A DNA stretch of 64,000 bases from Pseudoduganella danionis (GTDB lineage: Bacteria; Pseudomonadota; Gammaproteobacteria; Burkholderiales; Burkholderiaceae_D): positions 620,001 to 684,000 of the forward strand of contig NZ_WNKW01000001.1 in assembly GCF_009720775.1 (NCBI RefSeq), in the 5' to 3' direction. The notes beneath the pieces were generated by a model. The model had not been told where the DNA came from. It saw only the letters and a list, made by a program, of their open reading frames with translations, and searched no databases. This document shows, piece by piece, positions 27,101 through 35,214 of this stretch; position 1 is the stretch's first letter, and each line of letters starts with the position of its first letter. The position numbers and the translations under genes were made by a program.

Positions 27101-27221
27101 CCAGCGAATCGACGGCGGTAAATGCGAGCGGACGTGGTGCGGCGACCACGGCGGGGGCCGGCCCACCGAGGGCCGCCAGCAGTAGTAAAGCCGTGTATAT
27201 ACGTCCGGAATTGCGCAGCAT
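24159..27221 (-). CDS. Two-component-propeller (reg_prop) sensor with degenerate GGDEF domain
   Basis: A 1020-residue membrane sensor. A signal sequence is followed by about a dozen reg_prop repeats (GFVWIGTIEGGLFRHDG, GQLWVGTDEGLARFDP and similar) forming two beta-propellers, a Y_Y_Y domain near 700-770, one transmembrane helix, a coiled coil (ELEALLAERNEELRKAQ) and a C-terminal GGDEF-fold domain starting LTGLANRRHFDDQL. The signature that should read GGDEF or GGEEF is GSDQF, and the upstream metal site normally D-x-D-x-FK is ALQQMDVYQ. A diguanylate cyclase with these changes is probably inactive, perhaps a GTP or partner-binding module. It lies divergent to the hybrid kinase at 27341. Reg_prop sensors in other bacteria detect oligosaccharides, so a glycan ligand is possible. 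Confidence 0.88.
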   Translation of the reverse strand: MLRNSGRIYTALLLLAALGGPAPAVVAAPRPLAFTAVDSLGADSRAILSILQDRQGFVWIGTIEGGLFRHDGHKQVRFLSDPSNPASLPGGRVTSLFEDERGQLWVGTDEGLARFDPVTNGFVHYLPKEGPANARIVRRIISDNRGGMWLATWGGLQHFDPRSGAFLIYQHEDGRPDSLQFNDVNAVAVDNKGGVWASTWPGGLDYLAPGASGFQHFRVDDTARPNPKANDVRALYFDSATTLWIGTADGVYTWKAGQPWEQRTLMPVAAKRVTDIDEDRAGDVWISTRTAGLIRYDRELRQFQSYRHRAEDAHSLNSDAINTTMRDRAGTLWVGSLTDGVSRANLGYHGFERFVPRDIEPDFVKSSNFVRSIGAAANGQLWLALDDGLALFDPVKRAMLRTYSAIPKRPGALSSNVIYSTYHAPDGTLWVGTSEGLNRLDNPDGPFKVIQFGSKTSNFVNSIAPGRGGMLWVATGAALLRYDPVSGATESFTHDAKDPDSRSVNGATTVIEDRAGRVWTGEFYRGGGLDMRDPVTGKFHHFRLDPNNPASLSSDRVSTMHLDADGSMWIGTSKGLNHIVAGKDGKFTVTRIQEKGELGTRLIEAIRTDKNGFIWVTTAAGMSKIDPASWTVTEYAVEDGLTEGFYMDSAANSSDGLLYFGSSSGVTAVNPAIHSSASRPPQLAITDLRVLNRSLGTGALPEGVQLEGTLTQPRALTVPWSANTISFEFAVLHYAEPRRNAYTYWLEGFDKQPVQADASRPVATYTNLAPGKYHFHLQGTNNKGVAARDEIILPVTITPPPWQTGWARAAQALLVLSAAAVLARWLMRRWRARAHELEALLAERNEELRKAQHKLAYLSSNDRLTGLANRRHFDDQLVREWRRAAREEQPVAMGLIALQQMDVYQELHSQAASDELLQQVAQTLKNCMHRAGDTLARYGSDQFAFLAPGLDADAAHVLLRQIGACLEACGLPRQGAGSLRFSVAARVASPYQQADVLQQAAEETLRQQHEHAAQASEVEG

Positions 27222-27340
27222 GGTCTATCCTCGCGGTGTCAGCCTAGGGAGTAAATCACAGAATGGGGCGGGGTGGAAGCGTTTGCAGTGTACTTTTCAG
27301 TTATACTCCATTGTCAAATATTCACGCAATGCCAGGTGCA

Positions 27341-30300
27341 ATGGACGGACCAGCAGACGGAAAACCTCAGCGAACGGCGGCTCTGCCTGTCCGGCCGCTA
27401 GAGCATTTCCGAAACAGCCTGCAGCGGCGCGGCTGGCGTAAATTGATGTTGATACGCTGGGCCGGACTGGCCTTGCTGGTGGCGGCGAGCGCCGTCTTGA
27501 TCCAGCGGCAGGTGGTATACCAGCAGCATGGCCGCGACCTGCGCGCGCGCGCCGACGACATTGCCCGGCAAATCCAGATCGATAGCACCGATGGCCGCGT
27601 GATGGGCGGCGCCATTCTGATGGGACTGGTGGAGGACAGCGTCAAGCAGTTGCTGGCCGGCGCAATGAGTGCCGATGCCTATCGCCTGCATGTGAATTTC
27701 GCCGCTGTGCTGGACCAGTACAACGCGGATACCGTATTCGTGCTGGCTGGTGATGGCAGCACCGTCGCTTATCTGAACAAGGAAGGCAAGGCCATAGGCG
27801 TGGGACGCAATCTGCGCTACCGCCCTTATGTACGGCGTGCGCTGGCCGGGCAGGCGAATGTATATGCCGCCATCGGCAGCAATTCGCACGAGCGCGGCCT
27901 GTATTTCGCCGCTCCCGTGTATAGCGGGAATTCGCGCGACACGCCGATAGCCGGGGTCTACACCATCAAGATGCCGGCCGCCGAAATCGACCGCATCCTG
28001 GTGCGCAGCAAGGATCCTGCGCTGCTGCTATCGCCCGACGGTGTGGTGTTCGCCACCAACCGCAATGAATACCTCTACATGGTGAGTGGCCAGATTGCGC
28101 CGGCCCGCATGGCGCAACTGGAAAAGGAGCGCCAGTTTGGTGATGTGTTTTCCGCCAGCGGGCCTTTGCAGCTACCGTTCGAAACCCGTGGCAGCCAGAC
28201 CAGCATCGCGGGCCAGACCCATGCCATAGCCAGTGCCACGCTGAGCTGGCCCGATGACGGCGGTCAGTGGCGCGTACTGATCATGCAGGACCGTAGCCAG
28301 TGGCTGCCCCTGTGGCATCAACTGGCGCTGGCTGCTGGCTGCGCCGCTGCGGTGTGGCTGTTTGCGCTGGTGGTAACGGGGCGCACCCGCGCGGCAGAAC
28401 ATGCACGCCAGGTGCGCTTTGAAAACGAGCGGCGCATGCGTGAGATCACCAACAACCTGCCGGTCGCGGTCTACCAGTTCAAGGTGGATGGCAGTGGCCA
28501 GCCGCAATTCCGTTTCATGAGCCCAGCCATCACGGCCATCACGGGTCTGCAGGCCAGCGACGTGCTGGCCGATGGTGCAACCCTGTTCGCGCTGCTCGAT
28601 CCGGAAGGGCAGAGCGGGTTGCTGGCCCAGTTTGCGGACAGCACACGCCAGCACTGGTTTGTACACCGGCGTATCGCTTTCGGTGCCGAAGGCGGCCTGA
28701 CCCAGCGCTGGGTCGACCTGCACTGTAGCTGCGTGCATCAAAGCGCCGAGGAACAGGTGTGGAACGGCTATCTGGCCGATGTCACGGCGGAACATGCGGC
28801 CGCGCAGGCACTCGGCGCAGCCAAGCTAACGGCGGAAGAGGCCACGCGCAGCAAGTCGCTATTCCTCGCCAATATGAGCCATGAAATCCGTACGCCGATG
28901 AATGCCATCATCGGCATGAGCCATCTGGCGCTGAAGACGGAGCTGACGCCGCGCCAGCACGATTACGTGCAGAAGATCCAGCGCGCCGGCCAGCACCTGC
29001 TGGGCATCATCAACGATATTCTGGACTTCTCCAAGATCGAAGCGGGCAAGCTGCAGGTGGACAAGCAGCCGTTCGAACTCGATCAGCTGCTGGAAAATCT
29101 GGCCACGCTGATCGGTGACAAGGCCAGCGCACAAGGACTGGAACTGGTGTTCGATGTGGCGCCGGACGTGCCCACCGCACTGGAAGGCGATGCCCTGCGG
29201 CTGGGCCAGATTCTGATCAACTACGCCAACAACGCGCTGAAGTTCACCGAGCGCGGCGAAGTGGCCGTGACGGTGCGCGTGCAGAGCCGCGATGCGCAGC
29301 ATGCGGTGCTGCATTTTGCCGTGCGTGATACCGGCATAGGCCTGAGCGAAGAGCAGATCGGCCAGCTATTCCAGAGCTTCCAGCAGGGTGATGCCAGCAC
29401 CACGCGCAAATACGGCGGCACGGGGCTGGGCCTGGCGATCTCGCGCAAACTCGCGCAGCTGATGGGGGGCGAGACGGGCGTGGAGAGCGTGCTGGGACAA
29501 GGCTCGACGTTCTGGTTCACGGCCCGCCTGGCGATAGGCCAGAGCCAGCGCCCGACGCTGCTGCCATCGCCCGACCTGCGCGGCCGGCGTCTGCTGGTGG
29601 CCGATGATAATGCCAGCGCACGCAGCGTGATTGCCGGTATGCTGGCCAGCATGGGCTTCGCAGTGGAGACGGCCGTTTCCGGTGCCGAAGCGCTGGCCAT
29701 GGTGCGCGTGGCCGCGTTGAGCGATCAGCCGTATGAAGTGGTGCTGCTGGACTGGCAGATGGGCGCCCTGAGCGGGGTGGATACGGCCGGTGCCATCCGC
29801 GCACTGGCGCTGGCCGCGCCGCCACGCCTGCTGATGGTGACGGACTATGGTCGCGAAGAAGTGATCCAGCAAGCCCATAGCGCCGGCTTCGATGATGTGT
29901 TGATCAAGCCCGTCAACGCCTCGGTCCTGTTCAATACCCTGATCCGCTTGCTCGGTGGTGCCGTGGACGATGCGGCGCAGGCGCGGGTGGCACCGCTCAG
30001 CATGCTGGCGGCGCTGGGCACGATACGCGGCGCACGCGTGCTGCTGGCGGAAGATAATGAGCTGAACCAGCAGGTTGCCGCCGAACTGCTGCTCGATGCG
30101 GGGCTGCAGGTGGATATTGCCGTCAACGGCCTGGAAGCGCTGGCGATGGCCCAGCGCGGCGGCTATGAACTGGTGCTGATGGATATGCAGATGCCGGAAA
30201 TGGATGGCATAGAAGCCACCCGTGCCATCCGCGCGCTGCCGGCGCTGGACCCACTGCCCGTGGTGGCCATTACGGCCAACGCCATGCAGGCGGACCGCGA

Positions 30301-31081
30301 ACTGTGCCTGCAAGCGGGCATGGTCGATTTCATCGTCAAGCCTATCGAGCCCGATGAGCTGTGGCGCGTGCTGCTGCGCTGGATACCGGTGCGCAGCGCT
30401 GCCGAGGCAGCCGAGCAACCCGCGGCCGAAGCTGTCGTTGAATATGCCGCACCGGCGCAAACACCGTTAGCCCCTATCGAGGGGCTGGACATGGTGGGCG
30501 GCATGCGCCGCGTGATGGGGCGGCAGGCGCGCTACATCAGCATGCTGCGCGCGTTCACAACGAATCAGGCGGGCGCCGTACAGCAGATGCGCACCCAGCT
30601 CGAGATGGGCGACCGCGCCGGTGCCGAGCGCACAGCCCATACGCTTAAAGGCCTGGCCGGGAATATCGGTGCCGATGCGCTGCAACTGCTGGCCGACGCC
30701 ATCGAGCATGCGCTCTCGCCGGCGCAGACGGGCAGTACCCGCGCTGCCGTGCTGGTAGAGCAGCTGGAGCCGCAACTGGCGCAGCTGGCGCAGGTGCTGG
30801 CCAGCCAGATCAGCGCCATCGAAGCAGCCTTGCCGCAGGAGCAGGCGGCGGCTGCCGTACAATATACGCCAGCCGAGCGCGATCAGCTGGTGCGCGAGCT
30901 GATGTCGCTGCTGGCTGATGATGATGCGCGCAGCGCGCATCTGCTGAATGAACACAAAGCCCTGTTTGCAGCGAGTTTCCCGCAGCAGTTTGGTGCGCTG
31001 GAACAGGCAATAAACGAATTCGATATGGAGCTGGCGCTGGAGCTGTTGAACAATGCCAGCGAGAGCGCCATCAATAAATAG
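27341..31081 (+). CDS. Hybrid sensor histidine kinase (Cache-PAS-HisKA-HATPase-REC-REC-HPt)
   Basis: About 1246 residues. Two transmembrane helices (near 35 and 330) flank a periplasmic dCache-like sensor. A PAS domain follows, then HisKA with His514 in [11 protein letters not shown], the ATPase with N-box [14 protein letters not shown] and G boxes DTGIGLS and [12 protein letters not shown], then two receivers and an HPt domain. Receiver phospho-sites are Asp804 (LLDWQMG) and Asp948 (LMDMQMP). The HPt histidine is His1100 in [13 protein letters not shown]. This is a complete internal phosphorelay. I chose the ATG at 27341 because AGGTG precedes it; in-frame ATGs at 27263 and 27329 lack a good site. 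The HD-GYP regulator 48 bases downstream is a likely output partner. Confidence 0.9.
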   Translation: MDGPADGKPQRTAALPVRPLEHFRNSLQRRGWRKLMLIRWAGLALLVAASAVLIQRQVVYQQHGRDLRARADDIARQIQIDSTDGRVMGGAILMGLVEDSVKQLLAGAMSADAYRLHVNFAAVLDQYNADTVFVLAGDGSTVAYLNKEGKAIGVGRNLRYRPYVRRALAGQANVYAAIGSNSHERGLYFAAPVYSGNSRDTPIAGVYTIKMPAAEIDRILVRSKDPALLLSPDGVVFATNRNEYLYMVSGQIAPARMAQLEKERQFGDVFSASGPLQLPFETRGSQTSIAGQTHAIASATLSWPDDGGQWRVLIMQDRSQWLPLWHQLALAAGCAAAVWLFALVVTGRTRAAEHARQVRFENERRMREITNNLPVAVYQFKVDGSGQPQFRFMSPAITAITGLQASDVLADGATLFALLDPEGQSGLLAQFADSTRQHWFVHRRIAFGAEGGLTQRWVDLHCSCVHQSAEEQVWNGYLADVTAEHAAAQALGAAKLTAEEATRSKSLFLANMSHEIRTPMNAIIGMSHLALKTELTPRQHDYVQKIQRAGQHLLGIINDILDFSKIEAGKLQVDKQPFELDQLLENLATLIGDKASAQGLELVFDVAPDVPTALEGDALRLGQILINYANNALKFTERGEVAVTVRVQSRDAQHAVLHFAVRDTGIGLSEEQIGQLFQSFQQGDASTTRKYGGTGLGLAISRKLAQLMGGETGVESVLGQGSTFWFTARLAIGQSQRPTLLPSPDLRGRRLLVADDNASARSVIAGMLASMGFAVETAVSGAEALAMVRVAALSDQPYEVVLLDWQMGALSGVDTAGAIRALALAAPPRLLMVTDYGREEVIQQAHSAGFDDVLIKPVNASVLFNTLIRLLGGAVDDAAQARVAPLSMLAALGTIRGARVLLAEDNELNQQVAAELLLDAGLQVDIAVNGLEALAMAQRGGYELVLMDMQMPEMDGIEATRAIRALPALDPLPVVAITANAMQADRELCLQAGMVDFIVKPIEPDELWRVLLRWIPVRSAAEAAEQPAAEAVVEYAAPAQTPLAPIEGLDMVGGMRRVMGRQARYISMLRAFTTNQAGAVQQMRTQLEMGDRAGAERTAHTLKGLAGNIGADALQLLADAIEHALSPAQTGSTRAAVLVEQLEPQLAQLAQVLASQISAIEAALPQEQAAAAVQYTPAERDQLVRELMSLLADDDARSAHLLNEHKALFAASFPQQFGALEQAINEFDMELALELLNNASESAINK

Positions 31082-31129
31082 CCACTGAATAGCCTATAAA
31101 TAAGCCAAAAGCGCGAATAAGGAAAATGC

Positions 31130-32236
31130 ATGAGCATCACCGCACGCAAGCCCGTCATCCTGGTTGTGGACGATACGCCGGAAAAGCTGACGCTGATGAG
31201 CGATCTGCTGTCCGAACAATATACCGTGAAGGTAGCGCCCAACGGTGCCCGCGCGCTGAAAATCGCCCAGAGCGACAAGGCGCCTGACCTGATCCTGCTC
31301 GATGTGATGATGCCGGATATGGATGGCTACGAAGTCTGCCGCCGGCTCAAGGCGGATCCCGTGTCGGCCGAAATTCCGGTGATCTTCCTGACGGCGAAGA
31401 CCGAGCGTGAAGATGAGCAGATGGGCTTCGATCTGGGCGCCGTCGATTACATCACCAAGCCGGTCAGCCCGCCCATCGTGCTGGCGCGGGTACAGACCCA
31501 TTTGACGCTGAAAGCCTCGGCTGATTTCCTGCGCGACCAGAACGCTTATCTGGAGCAGGAAGTGCAGCGCCGTACGGATGAAGTGCAGGCGCTGCAGGAT
31601 GTCACGATTCTGATCATGGCTTCGCTGGCCGAAACGCGCGACAACGAAACGGGCAACCACATTTTGCGCACCCAGCACTACGTCAAGCTGCTGGCCGAAT
31701 ATCTGGCACCGCATCCGCGCTTTGCCGCCACGCTGACGCCGCGCTACATCACCCAGCTATTCAAATCGGCGCCGCTGCACGATATCGGTAAAGTCGGTAT
31801 TCCGGACCGCATCCTGCTCAAGCCGGGCAAGCTCGATGCGGATGAATTCGAAATCATGAAAACCCACACCACGCTGGGCCGCAACGCCATCGTGCATGCT
31901 GAACAGGGCCTGGGCGTGAGCGTGCCCTTCCTGCAGACGGCCAAGGAAATCTGCTATTCGCATCAGGAGAAGTGGGATGGCAGTGGTTATCCGGAAGGAC
32001 TGCAGGGTGATGCGATTCCGCTATCGGCACGGCTGATGGCGGTGGCCGATGTGTACGATGCACTGATCTCGCGGCGCGCCTACAAGGAACCCAAGACGCA
32101 CGAGGAAGCACTGGCCATCATGCGTGCAGGGCGGGGCAGTCATTTCGACGCCGATATCCTCGACGCCTTCATCACGCTGCAGAACGAGTTCCGCGCCATT
32201 GCGGCGCGCTATGCGGACGAGGAGCACGGCGCCTGA
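31130..32236 (+). CDS. HD-GYP response regulator, c-di-GMP phosphodiesterase
   Basis: A 368-residue regulator. The N-terminal receiver is complete: acidic pair Asp14/Asp15, phospho-acceptor Asp58 in ILLDVMMP and Lys in YITKPV. A coiled linker joins it to an HD-GYP domain with LHDIGKVGIPD, HTTLG, YSHQEKWDGSGYPEGL and DVYDALIS, that is, all metal and GYP residues. It should hydrolyse cyclic di-GMP when phosphorylated. It follows the hybrid kinase by 48 bases with an AAGGA-like site (GGAAAA) before the ATG, so the kinase is its likely phosphodonor. A paralogue with the same architecture lies at 43428-44543. Confidence 0.93.
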   Translation: MSITARKPVILVVDDTPEKLTLMSDLLSEQYTVKVAPNGARALKIAQSDKAPDLILLDVMMPDMDGYEVCRRLKADPVSAEIPVIFLTAKTEREDEQMGFDLGAVDYITKPVSPPIVLARVQTHLTLKASADFLRDQNAYLEQEVQRRTDEVQALQDVTILIMASLAETRDNETGNHILRTQHYVKLLAEYLAPHPRFAATLTPRYITQLFKSAPLHDIGKVGIPDRILLKPGKLDADEFEIMKTHTTLGRNAIVHAEQGLGVSVPFLQTAKEICYSHQEKWDGSGYPEGLQGDAIPLSARLMAVADVYDALISRRAYKEPKTHEEALAIMRAGRGSHFDADILDAFITLQNEFRAIAARYADEEHGA

Positions 32237-32245
32237 ACAGGCGCC
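32228..32245 (+). terminator. Terminator-like hairpin after the HD-GYP gene
   Basis: GGCGCC, a 6-base loop containing the stop codon, then GGCGCC. It lies between two convergent genes. The missing U-tract makes factor-independent termination uncertain. Confidence 0.35.
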
Positions 32246-32259
32246 TGCTTATCAGTAGG

Positions 32260-33381
32260 TCAGTAGGTGGTGATAGCGCTAGGCTGACCTGCCTTGAAGC
32301 TGAAGATGGTGACGGGCGACTGCTTCATGTCGCCGCGTGCATCGAAGCTGTAGTTGCCGGCGACGCCTTTGTATTCGCCGCCACTGATCACGGCGCCGAC
32401 TTTCTGCGGGTCGAGCGAATTCGCCTTCTGCATGGCCTGCGCATACATCATGGTGGCGTCGTAGTAGGTGGCGGCATATACGTCGGCATCCTGCTTGAAG
32501 CGCGCCTTGAACTTGCTCTTGAAGGCAGGGCCGCTGGCAGCCTTGTCCAGCAAGGCACCGCCTTGCGGGCACAGCACGTTTTCACCTACGGCATCGCCAC
32601 CGAGCTTGCCCATTTCCACCGTACAGATGGTATCGCCACCAAGCAGGCGTGCGTTGATGCCCAGCTGTTTCATCTGGCGTGCCATTGGTGCCGCCTGCGG
32701 TGCATAGCCGCCGAAGAAGATGGCTTCCACCTTCTTGGTTTTCAGCTTGGTCAGGATGGAAGTGAAGTCGAACGATTTGTCGGTGGTGAATTCATGGCCT
32801 GCCACCGTCATGCCGGCCGCCTTGGCCTGCTTCTTGAATTCTTCGGCCAGCCCCTGGCCAAAGGCCGTGCGGTCGTCGATTACGGCGACGTTTTTGAGTT
32901 TCAGCTCATTGGCCGCATACAACGCCATTTTGCCACCGAGCTGGGTGTCGCTGGCGTTGACGCGGTAAATGCCCTTGTAACCTTGCTGGGTCAGTTTCGG
33001 GTTGGTGGCCACGGTTGCGATCAGCACACCGGCGTCGTTGTAGGCGCGCGAAGCGGGAATCGCCACGCCCGAGTTGTACGGACCGACGACGAATTTCACA
33101 CCCTGATCGATCAGCTTCTGGGCTGCCGCCACACCGGCTTTCGGATCACCCTGATCGTCTTCCGATTGCAGTTCGAAGCGCACCTTCTTGCCCGCTACGG
33201 TGATAGGCTTGGCGTTCAGTTCTTCCACCGCCAGCCGTGCACCGCTTTCATTGTCCTTGCCCGAGAAAGCCTGCGCGCCCGACAGCGGGCCGCTGTGGCC
33301 TATCTTCACCACGGTTTCCTGAGCCTGAACCTGAGCGGTGGCCAGCAGGGCAGCGGCCAGTACGATGTGCTTCAATTTCAT
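32260..33381 (-). CDS. LivJ/LivK-type ABC transporter substrate-binding protein (orphan)
   Basis: A 373-residue type I periplasmic binding protein with a signal peptide (IVLAAALLATAQVQAQ). The N-lobe begins VVKIGHSGPLSGAQAFSGKD and includes VVGPYNSGVAIPASRAYNDAG, the branched-chain amino-acid binding family pattern, with VAVIDDRTAFGQGLAEEFK typical of the hinge and ligand region. It binds leucine, isoleucine, valine or related amino acids and hands them to an inner-membrane ABC permease. No permease or ATPase gene is adjacent, so it must work with a transporter encoded elsewhere or act as a scavenging receptor. The ribosome site on the minus strand is CGGAGATC before the ATG. It stands alone, with convergent HD-GYP downstream. 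Confidence 0.92.
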   Translation of the reverse strand: MKLKHIVLAAALLATAQVQAQETVVKIGHSGPLSGAQAFSGKDNESGARLAVEELNAKPITVAGKKVRFELQSEDDQGDPKAGVAAAQKLIDQGVKFVVGPYNSGVAIPASRAYNDAGVLIATVATNPKLTQQGYKGIYRVNASDTQLGGKMALYAANELKLKNVAVIDDRTAFGQGLAEEFKKQAKAAGMTVAGHEFTTDKSFDFTSILTKLKTKKVEAIFFGGYAPQAAPMARQMKQLGINARLLGGDTICTVEMGKLGGDAVGENVLCPQGGALLDKAASGPAFKSKFKARFKQDADVYAATYYDATMMYAQAMQKANSLDPQKVGAVISGGEYKGVAGNYSFDARGDMKQSPVTIFSFKAGQPSAITTY

Positions 33382-33507
33382 GTGATCTCCGAGTTTTGGT
33401 AGGGTAAAACGATAGCAGGATTATCGCTAAAAACGGAAAATATTATCGTGTGACTTGGTTGCGCAGAGGGCCTTTTTTGTCGGCCCCATCCTGAGAATAG
33501 CCATTGC

Positions 33508-33526
33508 AGCCGAATTTAGTTCGGCT
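33508..33526 (-). terminator. Hairpin at the end of the GT9 gene
   Basis: On the minus strand AGCCGAA, five bases, TTCGGCT. It spans the GT9 stop codon at 33516-33518 and is not followed by a U-tract, so it is a weak terminator candidate. The rest of 33382-33507 is AT-rich and should hold the livK promoter. Confidence 0.35.
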
Positions 33527-34682
33527 GTCCGCGCATGGCGAACCAGCTACGCACATGCTCGGCCACGGTGGAGGGAGGAATCGCCGCCATGCAGGGGCAG
33601 GGGATCACGCTGGCGCCATGGGCTAGCCGGCGTTCGCCGCGACAGCGCACATGGCTGTGAATCACGCTGGCCATGGGGCCCAGCGGGCGCCAGCGCTGCA
33701 CATCGCTGCGGCGCGACTGGAACAGGCCCAGCGTGTGGATGCCCAGCGCGGCGGCCAGATGCAGCGGCCCTGTACTGCCGGCCACCAGTCCGTCGCACTG
33801 GCTGATAAAGGCCATGAATTCCGTCAGCGACAAGCGGCCCACCAGATCCGTCACATTCGCCGCATGGGCATGGCGCTGCAGTAAGGGCTGCAGGCTGGCG
33901 CGGTCTTCGGCTGTGCCGCAGATGAACCAGTGTACTTCGCGTGGGTCGATACGCTCGATCAGCTCTGTATAGAATTCGAGTGGCCACTGGTGCGAACGTG
34001 CCGTCACCAGCGCGGGGCTGAGGATTACCGTGCGCCGGCCCTGTGCAAACTGGGCCGGATGCAGCGCGCCTGCAGGCGTGCTTGCGCCGGCCGGCATGGC
34101 TGCCGCTGCCGGCGGCGCGAGGTGATACAGCGCCGGTATCTGGGTGGCGTCATTGATGACGATGCCCAGCGGGCGCAGATACTGCAGATCGAGCAGGCGC
34201 TTGTTCAGGCCCGAGTTGGGCGAGGAGATAGGCACCAGATGGGTGCAGCGCTGCCAGTTATATAGCCGGAACAGCGAGCCGATACGGATGGGCAGCGCCG
34301 CATCGTAGGCGCTCTGGGCCAGCCGGCGGCAAGGGTTGACCTGGATGAAGATATCGGGCCGCACGGCAGCTAGCAGTGCGGTCAGTTCGGCGCCATCTTC
34401 CGGCGCCGCGTAGACCTGATCCACGTCGGGACAGTGGCGCGCAATGTCGGCCGTGCGGCGGTTGGTCAGCAGGATGACAGTGCAGTGCGGGTCGTGCTGT
34501 TTGAGTGCAGCGGCCATGGGCAGGCTGATGACCAGATCGCCCAGTTGTGTGGTCTTGGCCAGCATAATGCGCCGGCCCGGCGCCATTGCCGTGGCGGGTA
34601 AAGGCTGCAGCTTGCGGAAAAACGCCATGTTCTGAAATAGTTCCTGTACTGGCTCGGAGTATCGCATATTCATGGTGAACAC
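33516..34682 (-). CDS. Glycosyltransferase family 9 (heptosyltransferase-like)
   Basis: A 388-residue GT-B glycosyltransferase of the ADP-heptose:LPS heptosyltransferase family. The N-terminal domain begins with RRIMLAKTTQLGDLVISLPM, the family signature (usually R-x-x-GD-x-x-x-x-P). The C-terminal nucleotide-binding domain has VILSPALVTARSHQWPLEFY, DLVGRLSLTEFMAFISQCD and the hallmark GSTGPLHLAAALG. No transmembrane segment is present, so it acts on the cytoplasmic face of the inner membrane. The real sugar donor is unknown, and no LPS genes are next to it, so the role in core LPS is inference. Three in-frame ATGs (34682, 34673, 34667) compete as start. Confidence 0.85.
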   Translation of the reverse strand: MFTMNMRYSEPVQELFQNMAFFRKLQPLPATAMAPGRRIMLAKTTQLGDLVISLPMAAALKQHDPHCTVILLTNRRTADIARHCPDVDQVYAAPEDGAELTALLAAVRPDIFIQVNPCRRLAQSAYDAALPIRIGSLFRLYNWQRCTHLVPISSPNSGLNKRLLDLQYLRPLGIVINDATQIPALYHLAPPAAAAMPAGASTPAGALHPAQFAQGRRTVILSPALVTARSHQWPLEFYTELIERIDPREVHWFICGTAEDRASLQPLLQRHAHAANVTDLVGRLSLTEFMAFISQCDGLVAGSTGPLHLAAALGIHTLGLFQSRRSDVQRWRPLGPMASVIHSHVRCRGERRLAHGASVIPCPCMAAIPPSTVAEHVRSWFAMRGQPN

Positions 34683-34718
34683 TGCGGCCCGATTTGTATC
34701 AGCTTCTTTACAGCCCGG

Positions 34719-35174
34719 TTACAGCGGTATGCACAGTTCCGCACTGAACGCACCGCTAGCGGGATCCATCGCGTAATCGGCCGCATAGCGTTCGAAGCAG
34801 GGGCCGGCCGGCGGTTTGCCGTCGGCCTGCAACTGGGCGAAGAAAGCGCCCCAGGCCGGACCGATTTCGGCCGCCGTGCCATGGAACTGCGCCACGGCGT
34901 AGCTGCCGCCCGCCAGTTCGGCTGCGCGGGCTGGTTCGCGCACTGGGTATTCGGCCGACACTTCCACGCAGGCGTCGTAGCGGCATTCGGCCGCAGGGGT
35001 GCTGGCCGGATCATCGAGCGCCACGCCGTAAGTGACTTTGTTCACCAGCCCCATGGCTTTCTGCCACGGCGTGAAGACTTCCTGCCAGAATTCGCCGATG
35101 GCAGGACCGAACGGACCCTTGTAGCGCAGATAGACTACCCGTACCGGTGCTAGCTGCCTGATGTCGTATTCCAT
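34719..35174 (-). CDS. GyrI-like small-molecule-binding domain protein
   Basis: A 151-residue stand-alone effector-binding domain of the GyrI/SbmC-BmrR fold. It starts MEYDIRQLAPVRVVYLRYKGPF, where the VxYxRxxGP pattern is the family opening. The mid-protein GVALDDP and CRYDACVEV strands are followed by GGSYAVAQFHGT and the C-terminal FERYAADY strand. No HTH is attached, unlike AraC-type relatives. Related single-domain proteins bind hydrophobic drugs, act as gyrase inhibitors or hydrolyse reactive compounds. It lies 40 bases downstream of the RND pump gene on the same strand, so co-expression with drug efflux is plausible. Confidence 0.82.
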   Translation of the reverse strand: MEYDIRQLAPVRVVYLRYKGPFGPAIGEFWQEVFTPWQKAMGLVNKVTYGVALDDPASTPAAECRYDACVEVSAEYPVREPARAAELAGGSYAVAQFHGTAAEIGPAWGAFFAQLQADGKPPAGPCFERYAADYAMDPASGAFSAELCIPL

Positions 35175-35214
35175 GTCCTGCCCCTTTGCTTACTCTGCTT
35201 GTTCGATATTTGCG

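Noticed and set aside
29366-30460. A 364-residue minus-strand frame within the hybrid kinase
   Set aside because: His/Gln/Ala-rich antisense of receiver domains, no motif and no ribosome site.
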